From contig NZ_CP049740.1 of the NCBI RefSeq assembly GCF_011100465.1, positions 1,093,501 to 1,157,500 on the forward strand: a stretch of 64,000 nt of DNA, given 5' to 3'. A program made the position numbers and the translations under genes. Of the stretch, positions 42,577-51,664 are shown in pieces. Positions within the stretch are counted from its first letter, which is position 1. The number at the start of each line of letters is the position of its first letter. The notes below the pieces were generated by a model, which saw only the letters and a list, made by a program, of their open reading frames with translations, was not told the DNA's origin and ran no database searches. Source of the DNA: Jeotgalibaca arthritidis (GTDB lineage Bacteria > Bacillota > Bacilli > Lactobacillales > Aerococcaceae).

Positions 42577-44058
42577 ACACAAAAAAAGGTTCTCTGTCAA
42601 ATCGTGTTGGTGACCCTATAATAGTCAAAGTGAGAATTAAATTCTCACTTTGGCTTTTTCTTTTTGTCTAGCTTGTTCGTCTTGATAGCGTAATGCCTTG
42701 GGCTCAAAATGATTGATAGTCAAGCGGAAACTGACCAGAATACGCGCACGGAGATTCGTGTAATTACGATAACCAAACCCAGATCGCTTTATGGTCTTAA
42801 TTTTATTGTTAATACCTTCAATGGCGCCATTAGAAAGGGTATAAAAACAGGCATTGCTAATACCCACTCGATGTGTCACTAACGTTTGGACGGTGGTACG
42901 GATCTTTCTTGGTAATATCTGTTGTCTAGTGTCTTCTAAAATCGTGCTAAATTGTTCAAAATCATGCTGATAAAGGGCGAAACGGAGATGATTGACTAAC
43001 ATGTAAACCTGACGCAACTGTGGATCAAGGGACAATAAATAATCAACCATCATCTTTTCAGTCATCAGACCGTCATAAAGACGATGGGTTCGGTAATCAC
43101 TCACATTTAATTCCCAGTCATTTTTTAAAAGCAACTTCCATTGTTTCTTTAACTTACGGTAATCCCTCGGGCGTTTACTGTAGAGATTATTCATCACACG
43201 AATACGATGTGTATTGAGTGCGCGATTGAGATGCTGCACGATATGAAAGCGATCAATGACAATTTGGGCGTTTGGAAAACACGTTTTTACCACTGCCATA
43301 TAAGGCGAATACATGTCCATGGTGACCGTCTTCACGCTATAACGAGACTCTTTTGGATACCGTAAAAAATAATCAATGAGATGATCTTTTCTTCTGTCTT
43401 CAACGACATCCATTAACCGATGGTTTTGAGCATCAATAAATAGAAAACTCATCGCACCTGAGACAGCTCCAACTGACTTAAATTCATCAATAGAGAGATG
43501 TTGAGGCAAGTAGAGATGCTTAGAAGCTAGCGGTTTCGCAACCTGTCTAAGCACACGAATAACAGTACTCGTCGAAACAGACAAGTGCTGAGCTACCAAT
43601 GTCATGGACTGTATTTCACGCAGCTCCATCGCAATAGTTTGTTTAATAATAGTGGAGATAAAACAATGGCGTTCAACCAGAGTTGTTTCAGCGATAAAAG
43701 TCTGATGACAATGCTTGCACAAGAAACGTTGTTTCTTTAGGCGTAGAAGAAGTGGCTGAAAATTGATGTGCGTCAGCTTAATGGTCGATACTTTTGTTCC
43801 ATTCTTGATGATATCTTGATGAGATTGATTTAAAACACCACAATTGACGCAACAACGCGGTGTATAGGTCAATTTCCCCTGTATAATCATATGATTGATT
43901 TGGTTTAGTTTTTCAAATTCTACAGGAATATCTTCTAAAATAATATTTGGGTCTTTTATTCCGAACATTTTTTTAATACAATGAATTTGGGTCATGTGAA
44001 TCCTCCTATTATTTGGTGTGGTAACTTAATTATAGGGGTTCACTGACCTTTTTTGTGT
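42577..44058 (-). mobile_element. ISL3-family insertion sequence (ends approximate)
   Basis: It encloses an intact transposase. The ends are related inverted sequences: left ACACAAAAAAAGGTTCTCTG, right (reverse complement) ACACAAAAAAGGTCAGTGAA, with inner CCCTATAAT/CCCCTATAAT matches. Exact ends and the 8-bp target repeat are not certain. Confidence 0.75.
42637..43995 (-). CDS. ISL3-family transposase
   Basis: 452 aa, full length. N-terminal zinc-binding CxxC pairs (RCCVNCGVL; FLCKHCHQTF), an HTH region and the ISL3 DDE core: LSIDEFKSVGAV, TMDMYSPYMAVV, IVIDRFHIVQHLNRAL and the Glu segment SNGAIEGINNKIKTIKRSGFGYRN. RBS ATAGGAGGATTCAC before the ATG. It appears active. Confidence 0.94.
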   Translation of the reverse strand: MTQIHCIKKMFGIKDPNIILEDIPVEFEKLNQINHMIIQGKLTYTPRCCVNCGVLNQSHQDIIKNGTKVSTIKLTHINFQPLLLRLKKQRFLCKHCHQTFIAETTLVERHCFISTIIKQTIAMELREIQSMTLVAQHLSVSTSTVIRVLRQVAKPLASKHLYLPQHLSIDEFKSVGAVSGAMSFLFIDAQNHRLMDVVEDRRKDHLIDYFLRYPKESRYSVKTVTMDMYSPYMAVVKTCFPNAQIVIDRFHIVQHLNRALNTHRIRVMNNLYSKRPRDYRKLKKQWKLLLKNDWELNVSDYRTHRLYDGLMTEKMMVDYLLSLDPQLRQVYMLVNHLRFALYQHDFEQFSTILEDTRQQILPRKIRTTVQTLVTHRVGISNACFYTLSNGAIEGINNKIKTIKRSGFGYRNYTNLRARILVSFRLTINHFEPKALRYQDEQARQKEKAKVRI

Positions 44059-44149
44059 TTAAAAATAGAAAAAGGTGTTAGTGAATCATTTGATATGCTC
44101 CCCCTAAAGTAGACACTTAAAAAAGTAAAATTACTTTAGGGGGATTTTT

Positions 44150-44905
44150 ATGCGTTCAAACAGTAAACATACAACTGAAGAAATCGAAAGATATATTTTG
44201 ATGTATCTGAATGAAGGAATCAGTTTCAAAGAATTAAAAGAAGCCTATGGTTTATTAATTAATTGGACGTCCTTTTGGGATAAAGTCTTAAGATACCAAG
44301 AGCATGGAATTAGTGGGATTCAAGTTAAATCTAAGTCCAATAAATATAGCAAAGAATTTAAGGACTTAGTCGTGAAAGAATATTTAGAAGATAGATTACC
44401 TATAGGTCAGCTAGCTGTTAAATATAATATCCCAAAAGTTGATACTGTCAGGAGCTGGATAAACAAGTATACTAAAGGGGAAGAAATGAGGAGCTATTCT
44501 CCAAAATCCGAGGTGTATACGATGACAGATAAAAAATCAACACAAGAAGAAAAAATCAAAATAGTCCAAGACTGCCTAGCTAATAGTTTATCTTATAAAA
44601 AAACTGCTGAGAAGTATCAGGTATCCTACAATAACGTGTATTCATGGGTTCAAAAATATAAGAAGCATGGTCCTGACGGACTAGTAGATGGACGAGGTCG
44701 CGGCAAACCAAACTCTGTTCAAACGGAAGAAGAAAGAATCCGGGCTGAAAATGCAGCTTTAAGAGCACGAAATGAGTATCTAGAAACGGAGAACGTAGCG
44801 TTAAAAAAGTTAGAAGAAGTGGAAAGAGAGTTGATGTCACGCAAACGAGGTATGAAGCGGAATACCAAACGATCAAGAAACTACAAAAAGAAGGATACAA
44901 AGTAA
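44150..44905 (+). CDS. IS3-family transposase OrfA
   Basis: 251 aa with three HTH-like units (ISFKELKEAYGLLINWTSFWDKV; LPIGQLAVKYNIPKVDTVRSWI; LSYKKTAEKYQVSYNNVYSWV) and a coiled-coil end (EERIRAENAALRARNEYLETENVALKKLEE). The slippery heptamer near its end permits -1 shifting into orfB. Confidence 0.88.
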   Translation: MRSNSKHTTEEIERYILMYLNEGISFKELKEAYGLLINWTSFWDKVLRYQEHGISGIQVKSKSNKYSKEFKDLVVKEYLEDRLPIGQLAVKYNIPKVDTVRSWINKYTKGEEMRSYSPKSEVYTMTDKKSTQEEKIKIVQDCLANSLSYKKTAEKYQVSYNNVYSWVQKYKKHGPDGLVDGRGRGKPNSVQTEEERIRAENAALRARNEYLETENVALKKLEEVERELMSRKRGMKRNTKRSRNYKKKDTK

Positions 44906-45696
44906 TCCATCTCTGTGATGCTTTGGGTGTGAGCAGAGCGGGTTATTATAAGTGGTTGAAACGCAAGCCGACTGCGTCGGAAAAACGGCTTCGAAAGCTT
45001 GTTGAATTAATCCTTCAAGTCTATGAAAAGCATAAAGGTATTTATGGCTATCGTCGAATAACTATCTATCTGAACCACTTCATGAACGCTAAAGTAAACC
45101 ATAAGTGTGTCTATCGTTTGATGAAATTACTGAACTTGAAAGCTGTTATCCGTCAGAAACGATATCGTTACAAGCCCCACAATCCTGCACATATCGCCGA
45201 TAATGTCCTCAATAGAGAATTCCGAAAGGACTATCAATCGATGGAAGTCTTATTAACCGATGTGACTGAATTTAAGTATGGAGAGAACGCCAAAGCTTAT
45301 CTTAGTGCCATATTGGATTATGGCGAAAATAAGATCGTAGCCTTTAAACTATCGAAACGTAATGATAATGCCTTAGTTCGTGATACAGTTCGCCAAATTG
45401 AAGACAAGATTATATCAACCCAAACGCTTATTCATAGCGATCGGGGATATCAATACACGTCATACGACTTTAATAATTTTGTGAAGAAACATCAACTCAC
45501 CCACAGTATGTCTCGTGTGGGAAAATGCATTGACAACGGTCCAATGGAGAACTTTTGGGGCATTATCAAAGAAGAAATGTATCGGCTGAAGACTTATATG
45601 AGCTTTGAAGAATTAGAGCGTGATATTGAACAATATATTGGTTTTTATAATACCCAACGGGTGACATTAAAAATGGGCTTAAGCATTCCGGCATAA
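44809..45696 (+). CDS. IS3-family transposase OrfB (integrase core, via -1 frameshift)
   Basis: The -1 frame is open from the slippery site at 44803-44809; a separate start near 44923 has no clear RBS. Motifs: HKGIYGYRRITIYLNHF, LLTDVTEFKYG (Asp), LIHSDRGYQYTSYDF (Asp), GKCIDNGPMENFWGIIKEEMY (Glu). The C-terminus KMGLSIPA is shorter than the usual 'LSPxxYR' end, so a terminal frame change is possible. Confidence 0.86.
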   Translation, partial: VRRSGKRVDVTQTRYEAEYQTIKKLQKEGYKVIHLCDALGVSRAGYYKWLKRKPTASEKRLRKLVELILQVYEKHKGIYGYRRITIYLNHFMNAKVNHKCVYRLMKLLNLKAVIRQKRYRYKPHNPAHIADNVLNREFRKDYQSMEVLLTDVTEFKYGENAKAYLSAILDYGENKIVAFKLSKRNDNALVRDTVRQIEDKIISTQTLIHSDRGYQYTSYDFNNFVKKHQLTHSMSRVGKCIDNGPMENFWGIIKEEMYRLKTYMSFEELERDIEQYIGFYNTQRVTLKMGLSIPA

Positions 45697-45868
45697 AAAA
45701 ACCATGCATGAACAGTATCATACATGGGACAAAGATTTTGTTTATTTACCTGTCTACTTGACAGGGGGCAGTTCAATTTCGATTCACCAACACCATATAT
45801 TATAGAACCCAAAAAAAGACAGGGCTGGGAAATAACTCCAGCCCCTAAAGTATATAAGAATAATTGTT

Positions 45869-46055
45869 GCGCAAACGTGCTCAAAAAGGCAGCCCCGACG
45901 TCACTTTGTCATCATTGTTGTTGCTTTACAAACTTACAATGATGATACACTTGGGCTAAAGCCCACAGTGCATCTTTCAATGCTCGGATGATCTACGACC
46001 ATCCTGTGCTTATTCGCTCCAGCGATTCGGGGCTAAACGCCTTTTCTCACACTCT
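45869..46055. repeat. Dispersed repeat E, long form
   Basis: 187 bp from GCGCAAACGTG to TCACACTCT, with long-range pairing AAAAGGC-GCCCCGA against TTCGGGGC-GCCTTTT. Compared with the copy at 58766-58888 it has about 64 extra bp holding two more hairpins (TCATCATTGT/ACAATGATGA and TGGGCT/AGCCCA). It fills most of the space between the IS3 right end and the GPH gene; a GGGCTGG/CCAGCCC hairpin without T run lies just before it. Confidence 0.85.
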
Positions 46056-46079
46056 ATCTTTTTTCGGGTGAGTCATGAT

Positions 46080-47543
46080 TTATTTGAATAGGTCATCTTT
46101 CTTTTTTTCTGAAATGGCTAATTGAACTTTGTCCATGGCTTCGCGGTTTAGTGGGTATTTGCGAATCAGGATGAAAACAAAGATGTAGAGAATGAGCGGA
46201 ATGCCGAGTAGAATGAGTCCGCCGTTGAATAGGTTGTCAGTTAATGGTTCTGAAGCGTCGGGATAGGCCTCTTTAAAGCCAATACCGGCAACGATGAATC
46301 CGATGAAGATAGGCGCCAGTGATGAGGCGATGGAGTCGGTTAATGAAAAGACCGTTCCGATCAGACCTGATACAAAGCGGCCAGAACGTGATGTCTCAAA
46401 ATCCGAAATGTCGGCGGACATGGTTAGGACAATAGAGTTAGGGTATGTTGATGAAATTTTCATTGCGATATAGGCGATACCAAATACAATTGGTAACAGA
46501 CCGCCATTGCCAAAGATTTGCGTTGGGTCTCCTGATGTCCAAAGAATCGCTAACATCACTAACATTGCTGTCATCGCAATCAAGATTGAAACGGTATAAG
46601 ATGTTTTCAAGTCTCTTCGGGTTGCCAAACGAGTGAATAAAACAACGACGATTAAGTTCGGTACAATTTGCCACAAGGATAGTTGACCTGACAAACCGTA
46701 ATTGCCTAAAATAATACCGAATAAAATGACTAAAAAGGCTTGGTCACTCAATAATTGGGCGATAAATTTCATTAGACCACCGCAGATTGCTAGTGTTATC
46801 AGTGGTGTATTGCCTTTAATAACAGATAGGTAATCTTGTAGCGATTTGGTTTCAACCGTATCCTCACCTAAACCAAAGTATTCTGTACGGTCTTTGCGGC
46901 TGATTCCGATAATGGCTAAAACTGTCAAAACAGCAGATAAAATCATAATACCGGTTAAAAACTCCGTGAAAAAAGCTTGGTTAAATTCACCGTTATGACG
47001 AGGAGCGAGGAAGTTTGAAACAACCACTTGCCCCATAGCAAACACACCAATCGAACTAAATACGGTATCATAAATCGAGAATAATGGCCGCTGAGTAGGA
47101 TCATTGGTCAATGCCGGTTGGGCAGCTTTCGTAACGGTTTGCTGGAAGGAATAAACAATTTTATGGAAGACGAGGGCAATTAAAAAAACTACAACTTGCG
47201 CTGCGCCGCTTAAGCGGTGAGTGCTAAACAAAAGTAAAAAAGAAAGAATGAGTCCGATATTGGAGACGAGCATCAATGGTCTGAATTTCCCCCATCGTGT
47301 ATTGAATTTATCCATAACAATACCGATTGTTGGGTCAATAATCCCATCGAACAGCCGAGCAGCACCCAGTAAATTACTGACAAGCAAGGTAGCGAAACCA
47401 GCAATCCCTGTCGCATAATAAGTGAGAAAACCAAAAGCAAATAAATACAGGTTTGTGGCAGAGTTATTTAATGAGAAAAAGGCAATTTCCCATTGCTTAG
47501 CTTGGTGATAACGCGACGCTTGTCCATCTTTAAATTCTGACAT
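46080..47543 (-). CDS. GPH-family glycoside/pentoside/hexuronide:cation symporter
   Basis: 487 aa, twelve helices. FDGIIDPTIGIVMDKFNTRWGKFRPLML (residues about 65-92) is the GPH hallmark loop between helices 2 and 3. It transports a sugar or glycoside with Na+ or H+; no glycosidase is adjacent, so the substrate is unknown. RBS AAGGAGGAACTACC. A cre-like site lies 23-36 bp upstream, so glucose repression is likely. Confidence 0.9.
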   Translation of the reverse strand: MSEFKDGQASRYHQAKQWEIAFFSLNNSATNLYLFAFGFLTYYATGIAGFATLLVSNLLGAARLFDGIIDPTIGIVMDKFNTRWGKFRPLMLVSNIGLILSFLLLFSTHRLSGAAQVVVFLIALVFHKIVYSFQQTVTKAAQPALTNDPTQRPLFSIYDTVFSSIGVFAMGQVVVSNFLAPRHNGEFNQAFFTEFLTGIMILSAVLTVLAIIGISRKDRTEYFGLGEDTVETKSLQDYLSVIKGNTPLITLAICGGLMKFIAQLLSDQAFLVILFGIILGNYGLSGQLSLWQIVPNLIVVVLFTRLATRRDLKTSYTVSILIAMTAMLVMLAILWTSGDPTQIFGNGGLLPIVFGIAYIAMKISSTYPNSIVLTMSADISDFETSRSGRFVSGLIGTVFSLTDSIASSLAPIFIGFIVAGIGFKEAYPDASEPLTDNLFNGGLILLGIPLILYIFVFILIRKYPLNREAMDKVQLAISEKKKDDLFK

Positions 47544-47565
47544 GGTAGTTCCTCCTTAATAAAAT

Positions 47566-47579
47566 TGTAAGCCTTTTCA
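47566..47579 (-). promoter_or_regulatory. cre-like catabolite-repression site before the GPH gene
   Basis: On the minus strand TGAAAAGGCTTACA matches the CcpA cre consensus TGWNANCGNTNWCA with one mismatch (G for C at position 7). Confidence 0.6.
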
Positions 47580-47760
47580 ATTATTATAGCACACAGGGTC
47601 AAAGAAAAGAATCTGGGTCAATGAAAATAAACAAAAATGGAAGAATAGGCAAAATGGGTTGCCTAGTAAGTTTTTATCGGATTAAAACATGACTTAACGT
47701 CATCAACCACGATAGAAACGCATTAGCACTATTTGCGAATTCTTCCTTATGTCTATTCTT

Positions 47761-48105
47761 TTATAAAATTCTGGAAACAGCTGTGATATCTGCCACTTTC
47801 ATTATTAAATCAAACGGCTTTTTCTGTTTGATAGTCATCTTTACCCACTCTTGATCAACCGCTTGGATGGTGACAGCCATGGTTCCTGGCAGTGACATCA
47901 AATAAAATTCTAGGCTTTCAATTTGGCAATCTAAACCGATAAGTGATTTTAGTCGCTCTCGCCGTTCTTCTATTTGCTGTAGCTGCTCTAAGGCTTCTTT
48001 TTGCTTATCCTCTTGATAGTTTGGATCTTTACTTTTAAATAATTCAATTAGGTCATCTAAACGAGTAAAAACCATGATTGCTATGACGATTATAAATAGC
48101 CACAT
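47761..48105 (-). CDS. Membrane-anchored small protein paired with an HTH regulator
   Basis: 114 aa. One N-terminal helix (MWLFIIVIAIMVFTRL), a charged coiled-coil linker (DKQKEALEQLQQIEERRERLKSL) and a C-terminal small beta-domain. It starts 2 bp after the stop of the HTH gene, whose end carries its RBS (AAGAGGTGG), so the two are translationally coupled. The C-terminal pattern KPFDLIMKVADITAV resembles RVFMLRDIVGMKQEV of the regulator. Function not recognised. Confidence 0.7.
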   Translation of the reverse strand: MWLFIIVIAIMVFTRLDDLIELFKSKDPNYQEDKQKEALEQLQQIEERRERLKSLIGLDCQIESLEFYLMSLPGTMAVTIQAVDQEWVKMTIKQKKPFDLIMKVADITAVSRIL

Positions 48106-48107
48106 AC

Positions 48108-48548
48108 TTATACCACCTCTTGTTTCATTCCAACGATATCTCTCAACATGAAGACACGTTCGATTCGTTGTTTCTTTTCGCTAACAATGACTTTCAAACT
48201 ATGCTCACTAACTGCTATGACTTCGCAAGCTGTTACTTCCGTTCGACTTACCGATATCCAAGCATCTGAACTTGGCACGAGAAAGATCGTAATGGTTTGA
48301 CCAACTAAATCAGATAGTAGGGGACTAATCGGTTTGCTTTTACCGACTATTTTTCCGACTAATTCATCGAGAGACACTTGAAATAAATTGGATAATTCGA
48401 CTGCTTTGTCTAAGGCAGGTTGAGCTGTGCCATTTTCCCAATTTGAGATGGTTTGACGCGACACTTGTAGTCGCTCCGCCACCTCTTCTTGCGAGTAGGA
48501 AAATTCTTTTCTTAATTGATATATTTTTTCACTAAAATGAGTCATCAT
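48108..48548 (-). CDS. XRE-family regulator with C-terminal beta domain
   Basis: 146 aa. The helix-turn-helix (FSYSQEEVAERLQVSRQTISNWENGTAQPALDKAVELSNLFQVSLDELVG) spans residues 15-65. The remaining ~75 residues are beta-rich (VGQTITIFLVPSSDAW... LKVIVSEKKQRIERVFML). RBS GGAGGTAGAC precedes two adjacent ATGs. Coupled to the membrane protein downstream; such pairs may transmit an envelope signal, which is inference. Confidence 0.85.
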   Translation of the reverse strand: MMTHFSEKIYQLRKEFSYSQEEVAERLQVSRQTISNWENGTAQPALDKAVELSNLFQVSLDELVGKIVGKSKPISPLLSDLVGQTITIFLVPSSDAWISVSRTEVTACEVIAVSEHSLKVIVSEKKQRIERVFMLRDIVGMKQEVV

Positions 48549-48662
48549 GTCTACCTCCTAATAAAAACATACATTATTCGCCTAATGTTGACTAGCAAAT
48601 GTTATGTTCAATTGCGCAAATCATTTTAACATTTTGATAAAACATTGATTTAAAGGGGAAAA

Positions 48663-48801
48663 TGTCGAGTGGCCGTTCAATTTTGGGCTCAGTCGACATA
48701 AAAAGCGGAAAAAGTGTCGAGTGGGCATTTATTTTGGGCTCAGTCGACATAAAAAACGAAAATCATGTCGAGTAGGTCCCTATTTTCCGCCTCACTCGAC
48801 A
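48663..48801. repeat. Triple-hairpin cluster, TGTCGAGTG family (copy B)
   Basis: Three units: TGTCGAGTG/CAGTCGACA (48663-48671, 48690-48698), TGTCGAGTG/CAGTCGACA (48715-48723, 48741-48749) and TGTCGAGTA/CACTCGACA (48766-48774, 48793-48801). Units repeat every about 51 bp, and the loops share TTTTGGG. Same arms and unit number as 6338-6476. With the terminator beside it, it fills the 322-bp gap between the HTH gene and the PII operon. Confidence 0.92.
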
Positions 48802-48821
48802 GATTCACCTCATCCAGCAAC

Positions 48822-48859
48822 AAAAAACTTGGGACGCTAGCTGTAGCTGGCGCCCCAAG
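48822..48859 (-). terminator. Terminator of the DUF1538-PII operon
   Basis: CTTGGG-CGC-AGC / GCT-GCG-CCCAAG stem with an A6 run on the plus strand (U run in the minus transcript). Confidence 0.88.
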
Positions 48860-48870
48860 TGATCTTATTT

Positions 48871-49926
48871 TCATTTATTTAACAAACCAACTGGTTCATG
48901 GATAGGGAAGACGAAAACAACGCCTTGACCGGGATCATCCAAACGGAATTTCTCGTTGATTTCTTTACAAATATCATACGTTGCGTCACGCTTTGTAATC
49001 ACAATGACCACTTCACGTTCCGGTTCAATATCAGCAATCATCAAGCTATGGTCACGAACATGGGCACCTCTTGCAGAAAGAATGGTTGCACCTTGTGAGC
49101 CACCTTTTTCAGCAGCTCGTACGACATCACCGTCATAACCTTCTGGCACAATGGTCCAAATCGCATCGTAATGCGCTTCTTCATGTTCCCAGTCAGCTAG
49201 TCGTTCTTTAATATCATGTTCGCTATCTTCGTAGCCTTCTTTTTTCTTCAGCCCTCTGACTTGATCGATGGCAAAGGTAAAGAAGATGCCGGAATTTTTA
49301 TCCTTTAAATTCAGTTTTTCAACCAGTCGATTTTTCATGTCGTTGGCCTTGTTTACTGGAATGAGCATTAAAACCAGTTCTTTTTCCGGTTCAATCGCAA
49401 AGTTAAAGATTTTAACCGATTCACGAGCAGAGCCGTGAGCTGGCAGAATCGTCCCACCTAGGAAGCTATCACGGTTACAAACATCCAAGACGTCGCTAGC
49501 TAGTCCCTTATCAACAATCGTACACATCCCGATTAAATCGGTGTGAAGGTTAGTGTCGGGCAAGCTATTTTCTGGTGCTTTGTGAGTGATGCCGAGTACG
49601 TGCGATAACTTGACTGTAAAGAGAATCCCTTGACTCGGTTTCTCGAAATGGAATTTTTCAGTTAACTTTGCCATCATCTCATCGACTTGAACAGTCGGAA
49701 TGATAAAGATAATCACTTCGCGGTTGATGTCGCTAATCTCTAGCATTTGTAAAATGGCACTTGTAGCCGTTCCTTTACCGCGGAAGCTAGTGTAGCGTTT
49801 AATCCCAATTCGCTTGGCATATTGGGTAATTTTTTCAGCTTTATTTTGATTAACGATGACAGTTAAAAGCGTGTAGTTCTGGTCTAATTCAGAAAGACTT
49901 GTTTGTGACAGCATTTCTTTATTCAT
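48871..49926 (-). CDS. Protein of three tandem PII-like domains
   Basis: 351 aa consisting of three similar PII-like (GlnB-fold) units at about residues 10-110, 120-235 and 250-350. Each has the alternating pattern of a beta strand (LLTVIVNQNKAEKI / LIGMCTIVDKGLASDV / DAIWTIVPEGYDGDV), a glycine turn (RGKGTATS / AHGSARES / ARGAHVRD) and the closing strand (GILFTVKLSHVLG / GIFFTFAIDQVRG / GVVFVFPIHEPVG). A single chain could form one PII trimer-like body. ATG 49926 follows GGAGGGTGAGGTTT and lies inside the end of the DUF1538 gene (8-bp overlap), so it is almost certainly a cytoplasmic regulator of that membrane protein. Ligand unknown. Confidence 0.85.
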   Translation of the reverse strand: MNKEMLSQTSLSELDQNYTLLTVIVNQNKAEKITQYAKRIGIKRYTSFRGKGTATSAILQMLEISDINREVIIFIIPTVQVDEMMAKLTEKFHFEKPSQGILFTVKLSHVLGITHKAPENSLPDTNLHTDLIGMCTIVDKGLASDVLDVCNRDSFLGGTILPAHGSARESVKIFNFAIEPEKELVLMLIPVNKANDMKNRLVEKLNLKDKNSGIFFTFAIDQVRGLKKKEGYEDSEHDIKERLADWEHEEAHYDAIWTIVPEGYDGDVVRAAEKGGSQGATILSARGAHVRDHSLMIADIEPEREVVIVITKRDATYDICKEINEKFRLDDPGQGVVFVFPIHEPVGLLNK

Positions 49927-51421
49927 AAACCTCACCCTCCGTTTTTTTATGATCATTTTTGGTGCGTAGTCGATAAATCCAACCTAGCAATTGTACCGTA
50001 ATGATTGGCGTAATAGCAACTAGAGCAATCACACCAAAGCCATCGGTTAAGACATTCGCCATCGGATAAGATTCAGCGATTCCTTGCGTATAAGGAAGGA
50101 TGAAGGTAGCCGTCATCGTACCTGCAGCAACACCGCCGGAATCATAAGCAATCCCAACGAAAATATCGGGAACGAAATAAGAAAGAACGATGGCAATAAT
50201 CATACCTGGTAATAGGATATGCCAAAGTTGCAAGGCTGGCACCATAATCCGTAAAATAGATAGGCCAACTGCTGCACCAACACCGATACAGAGACTGATC
50301 ATAACCGTACGTGATTTAATCGCACCGGTCGTTTCACGTTCGATTTGTTTGTTCAAAATGTAAACAGAAGGCTCTGCCGGAATTGTGAGAACACCGAAGA
50401 CGGCACCCACTAAAATAACAAAGAAAGCAGAGTGGTTTTCAGCCAGTAAAAAGCCTAAACGACGGCTGGCATCCATGAAGCCGGCATTTACCCCAGTTAA
50501 GAATAAAATTAATCCGACAACAGTATAAAACAAACCAACAGCAATACGTTGTAGCTCACGTTTTTTCTTTTTCAAACTAATCGCATTGATAATTAAAAAC
50601 AAAGCAAGAACGGGTAAAAGAGACAGTAACGATTCCATAGCAGTCGATGGAATCATTTGAGTAAAGGCACTGATAACTGACACAGAGGCCACCTCATCCA
50701 GCGGCAAAGCACCGGTTAGTTCACCTTTTCCACCGATAATCCCCATTAATAAAACACCCACGATTGCACCAGAAGACGCAATCCCTAATAGACCGAAGCT
50801 ATCCGAATCCTCTTGGCTACCACTACGGGTAATAGCAGAAGCTCCGGCTGCCATCGCAAGCATAAAGGGAACCGTTACCGAACCAGTTGTTGATCCGGAA
50901 GCATCAAAGGCAATCGCTAAGAAATCCCCGCTTGAAAATAGGGCTAAAATAAAAATAAGTCCGTAAATGATGGTCATGAAGCGGTTCAAGGGGATGCGTT
51001 TTAAAATACGATACATACCCAGAGCGATTAACAGACCAATCCCTAAGGACACGACAATCACAAGTAGCATTTGTGGAATTAAATGATTCGTTACAACACT
51101 GACTTGCTTAGCTAAAATATGAAGATCGGGTTCAGCGACTGAAATAATAAAACCAAAAAGGAAGCTGCCGAGAACAACTATTTTCATCTTATTGGTTTGG
51201 ATGAGAGAATGACTCATATCTTCGCCAATCGGACTAATACTGATATCAACGCCGAGTAAGAAAAGCGGCATACCAATTAAAATTAATGCAGAACCGAGCA
51301 AGAAACGGCCAAGAATGACGCCTTCTAGCGGTGTGACAAAAAAGTGTAATAAGAGAACAGTCCCCACAATTGGGAGAACGCCAATGGCTATTTCTCTAAA
51401 TTTTTCTGTTAGTGCGTTCAA
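49919..51421 (-). CDS. DUF1538 membrane protein with internal duplication (putative transporter)
   Basis: 500 aa, about twelve hydrophobic segments arranged as two DUF1538 halves. Matching motifs are SVAEPDLHILAKQV / IPAEPSVYILNKQIE and AFDASGSTTGSVTVPFMLA / AYDSGGVAAGTMTATFILP. The glycine-rich, acidic re-entrant-like motifs suggest a transporter or channel; no substrate is established to my knowledge. TTG start at 51421 with AAAGGAG upstream. The next gene is a triple-PII protein overlapping by 8 bp. Possible ions: ammonium-, bicarbonate- or cation-type, all inference. Confidence 0.85.
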   Translation of the reverse strand: MNALTEKFREIAIGVLPIVGTVLLLHFFVTPLEGVILGRFLLGSALILIGMPLFLLGVDISISPIGEDMSHSLIQTNKMKIVVLGSFLFGFIISVAEPDLHILAKQVSVVTNHLIPQMLLVIVVSLGIGLLIALGMYRILKRIPLNRFMTIIYGLIFILALFSSGDFLAIAFDASGSTTGSVTVPFMLAMAAGASAITRSGSQEDSDSFGLLGIASSGAIVGVLLMGIIGGKGELTGALPLDEVASVSVISAFTQMIPSTAMESLLSLLPVLALFLIINAISLKKKKRELQRIAVGLFYTVVGLILFLTGVNAGFMDASRRLGFLLAENHSAFFVILVGAVFGVLTIPAEPSVYILNKQIERETTGAIKSRTVMISLCIGVGAAVGLSILRIMVPALQLWHILLPGMIIAIVLSYFVPDIFVGIAYDSGGVAAGTMTATFILPYTQGIAESYPMANVLTDGFGVIALVAITPIITVQLLGWIYRLRTKNDHKKTEGEVYE

Positions 51422-51491
51422 TACACAAAACTCCTTTCGAAAGATAGTAAATGAACACTCTTTTTGAGCATATCTTTATTTCTACTATAAA

Positions 51492-51520
51492 ATTATAACA
51501 AAAATAGCTAAAGGTGTCTA
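51492..51520 (-). promoter_or_regulatory. Promoter of the DUF1538-PII operon
   Basis: On the minus strand TAGACA (51520-51515), 17-bp spacer and TATAAT (51497-51492). Confidence 0.6.
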
Positions 51521-51664
51521 ATAATTGAATCTAAATATAGTTATGAAAACACTCGTTTTTTACTTTTAAAATGATTAGTGTTGAATAGGAGGGTCCATTT
51601 ACCATAAGATTCATGTATAATAGAAAGGAAAAAGTCAGCTACTCTAAAAAGGACGTGAACAGAA

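Larger units (their letters stand above)
44096..45770 (+). mobile_element. IS3-family insertion sequence (second type)
   Basis: Terminal inverted repeats TGCTCCCCCTAAAGTAGACA (left) and TGCCCCCTGTCAAGTAGACA (right, reverse complement). It carries overlapping orfA and orfB with an A6G slippery site (44803-44809). The flanks TGATA/GTTCA do not match, so no target duplication is seen. It differs from the IS3 element at 18.2 kb in ends and proteins. Confidence 0.85.
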
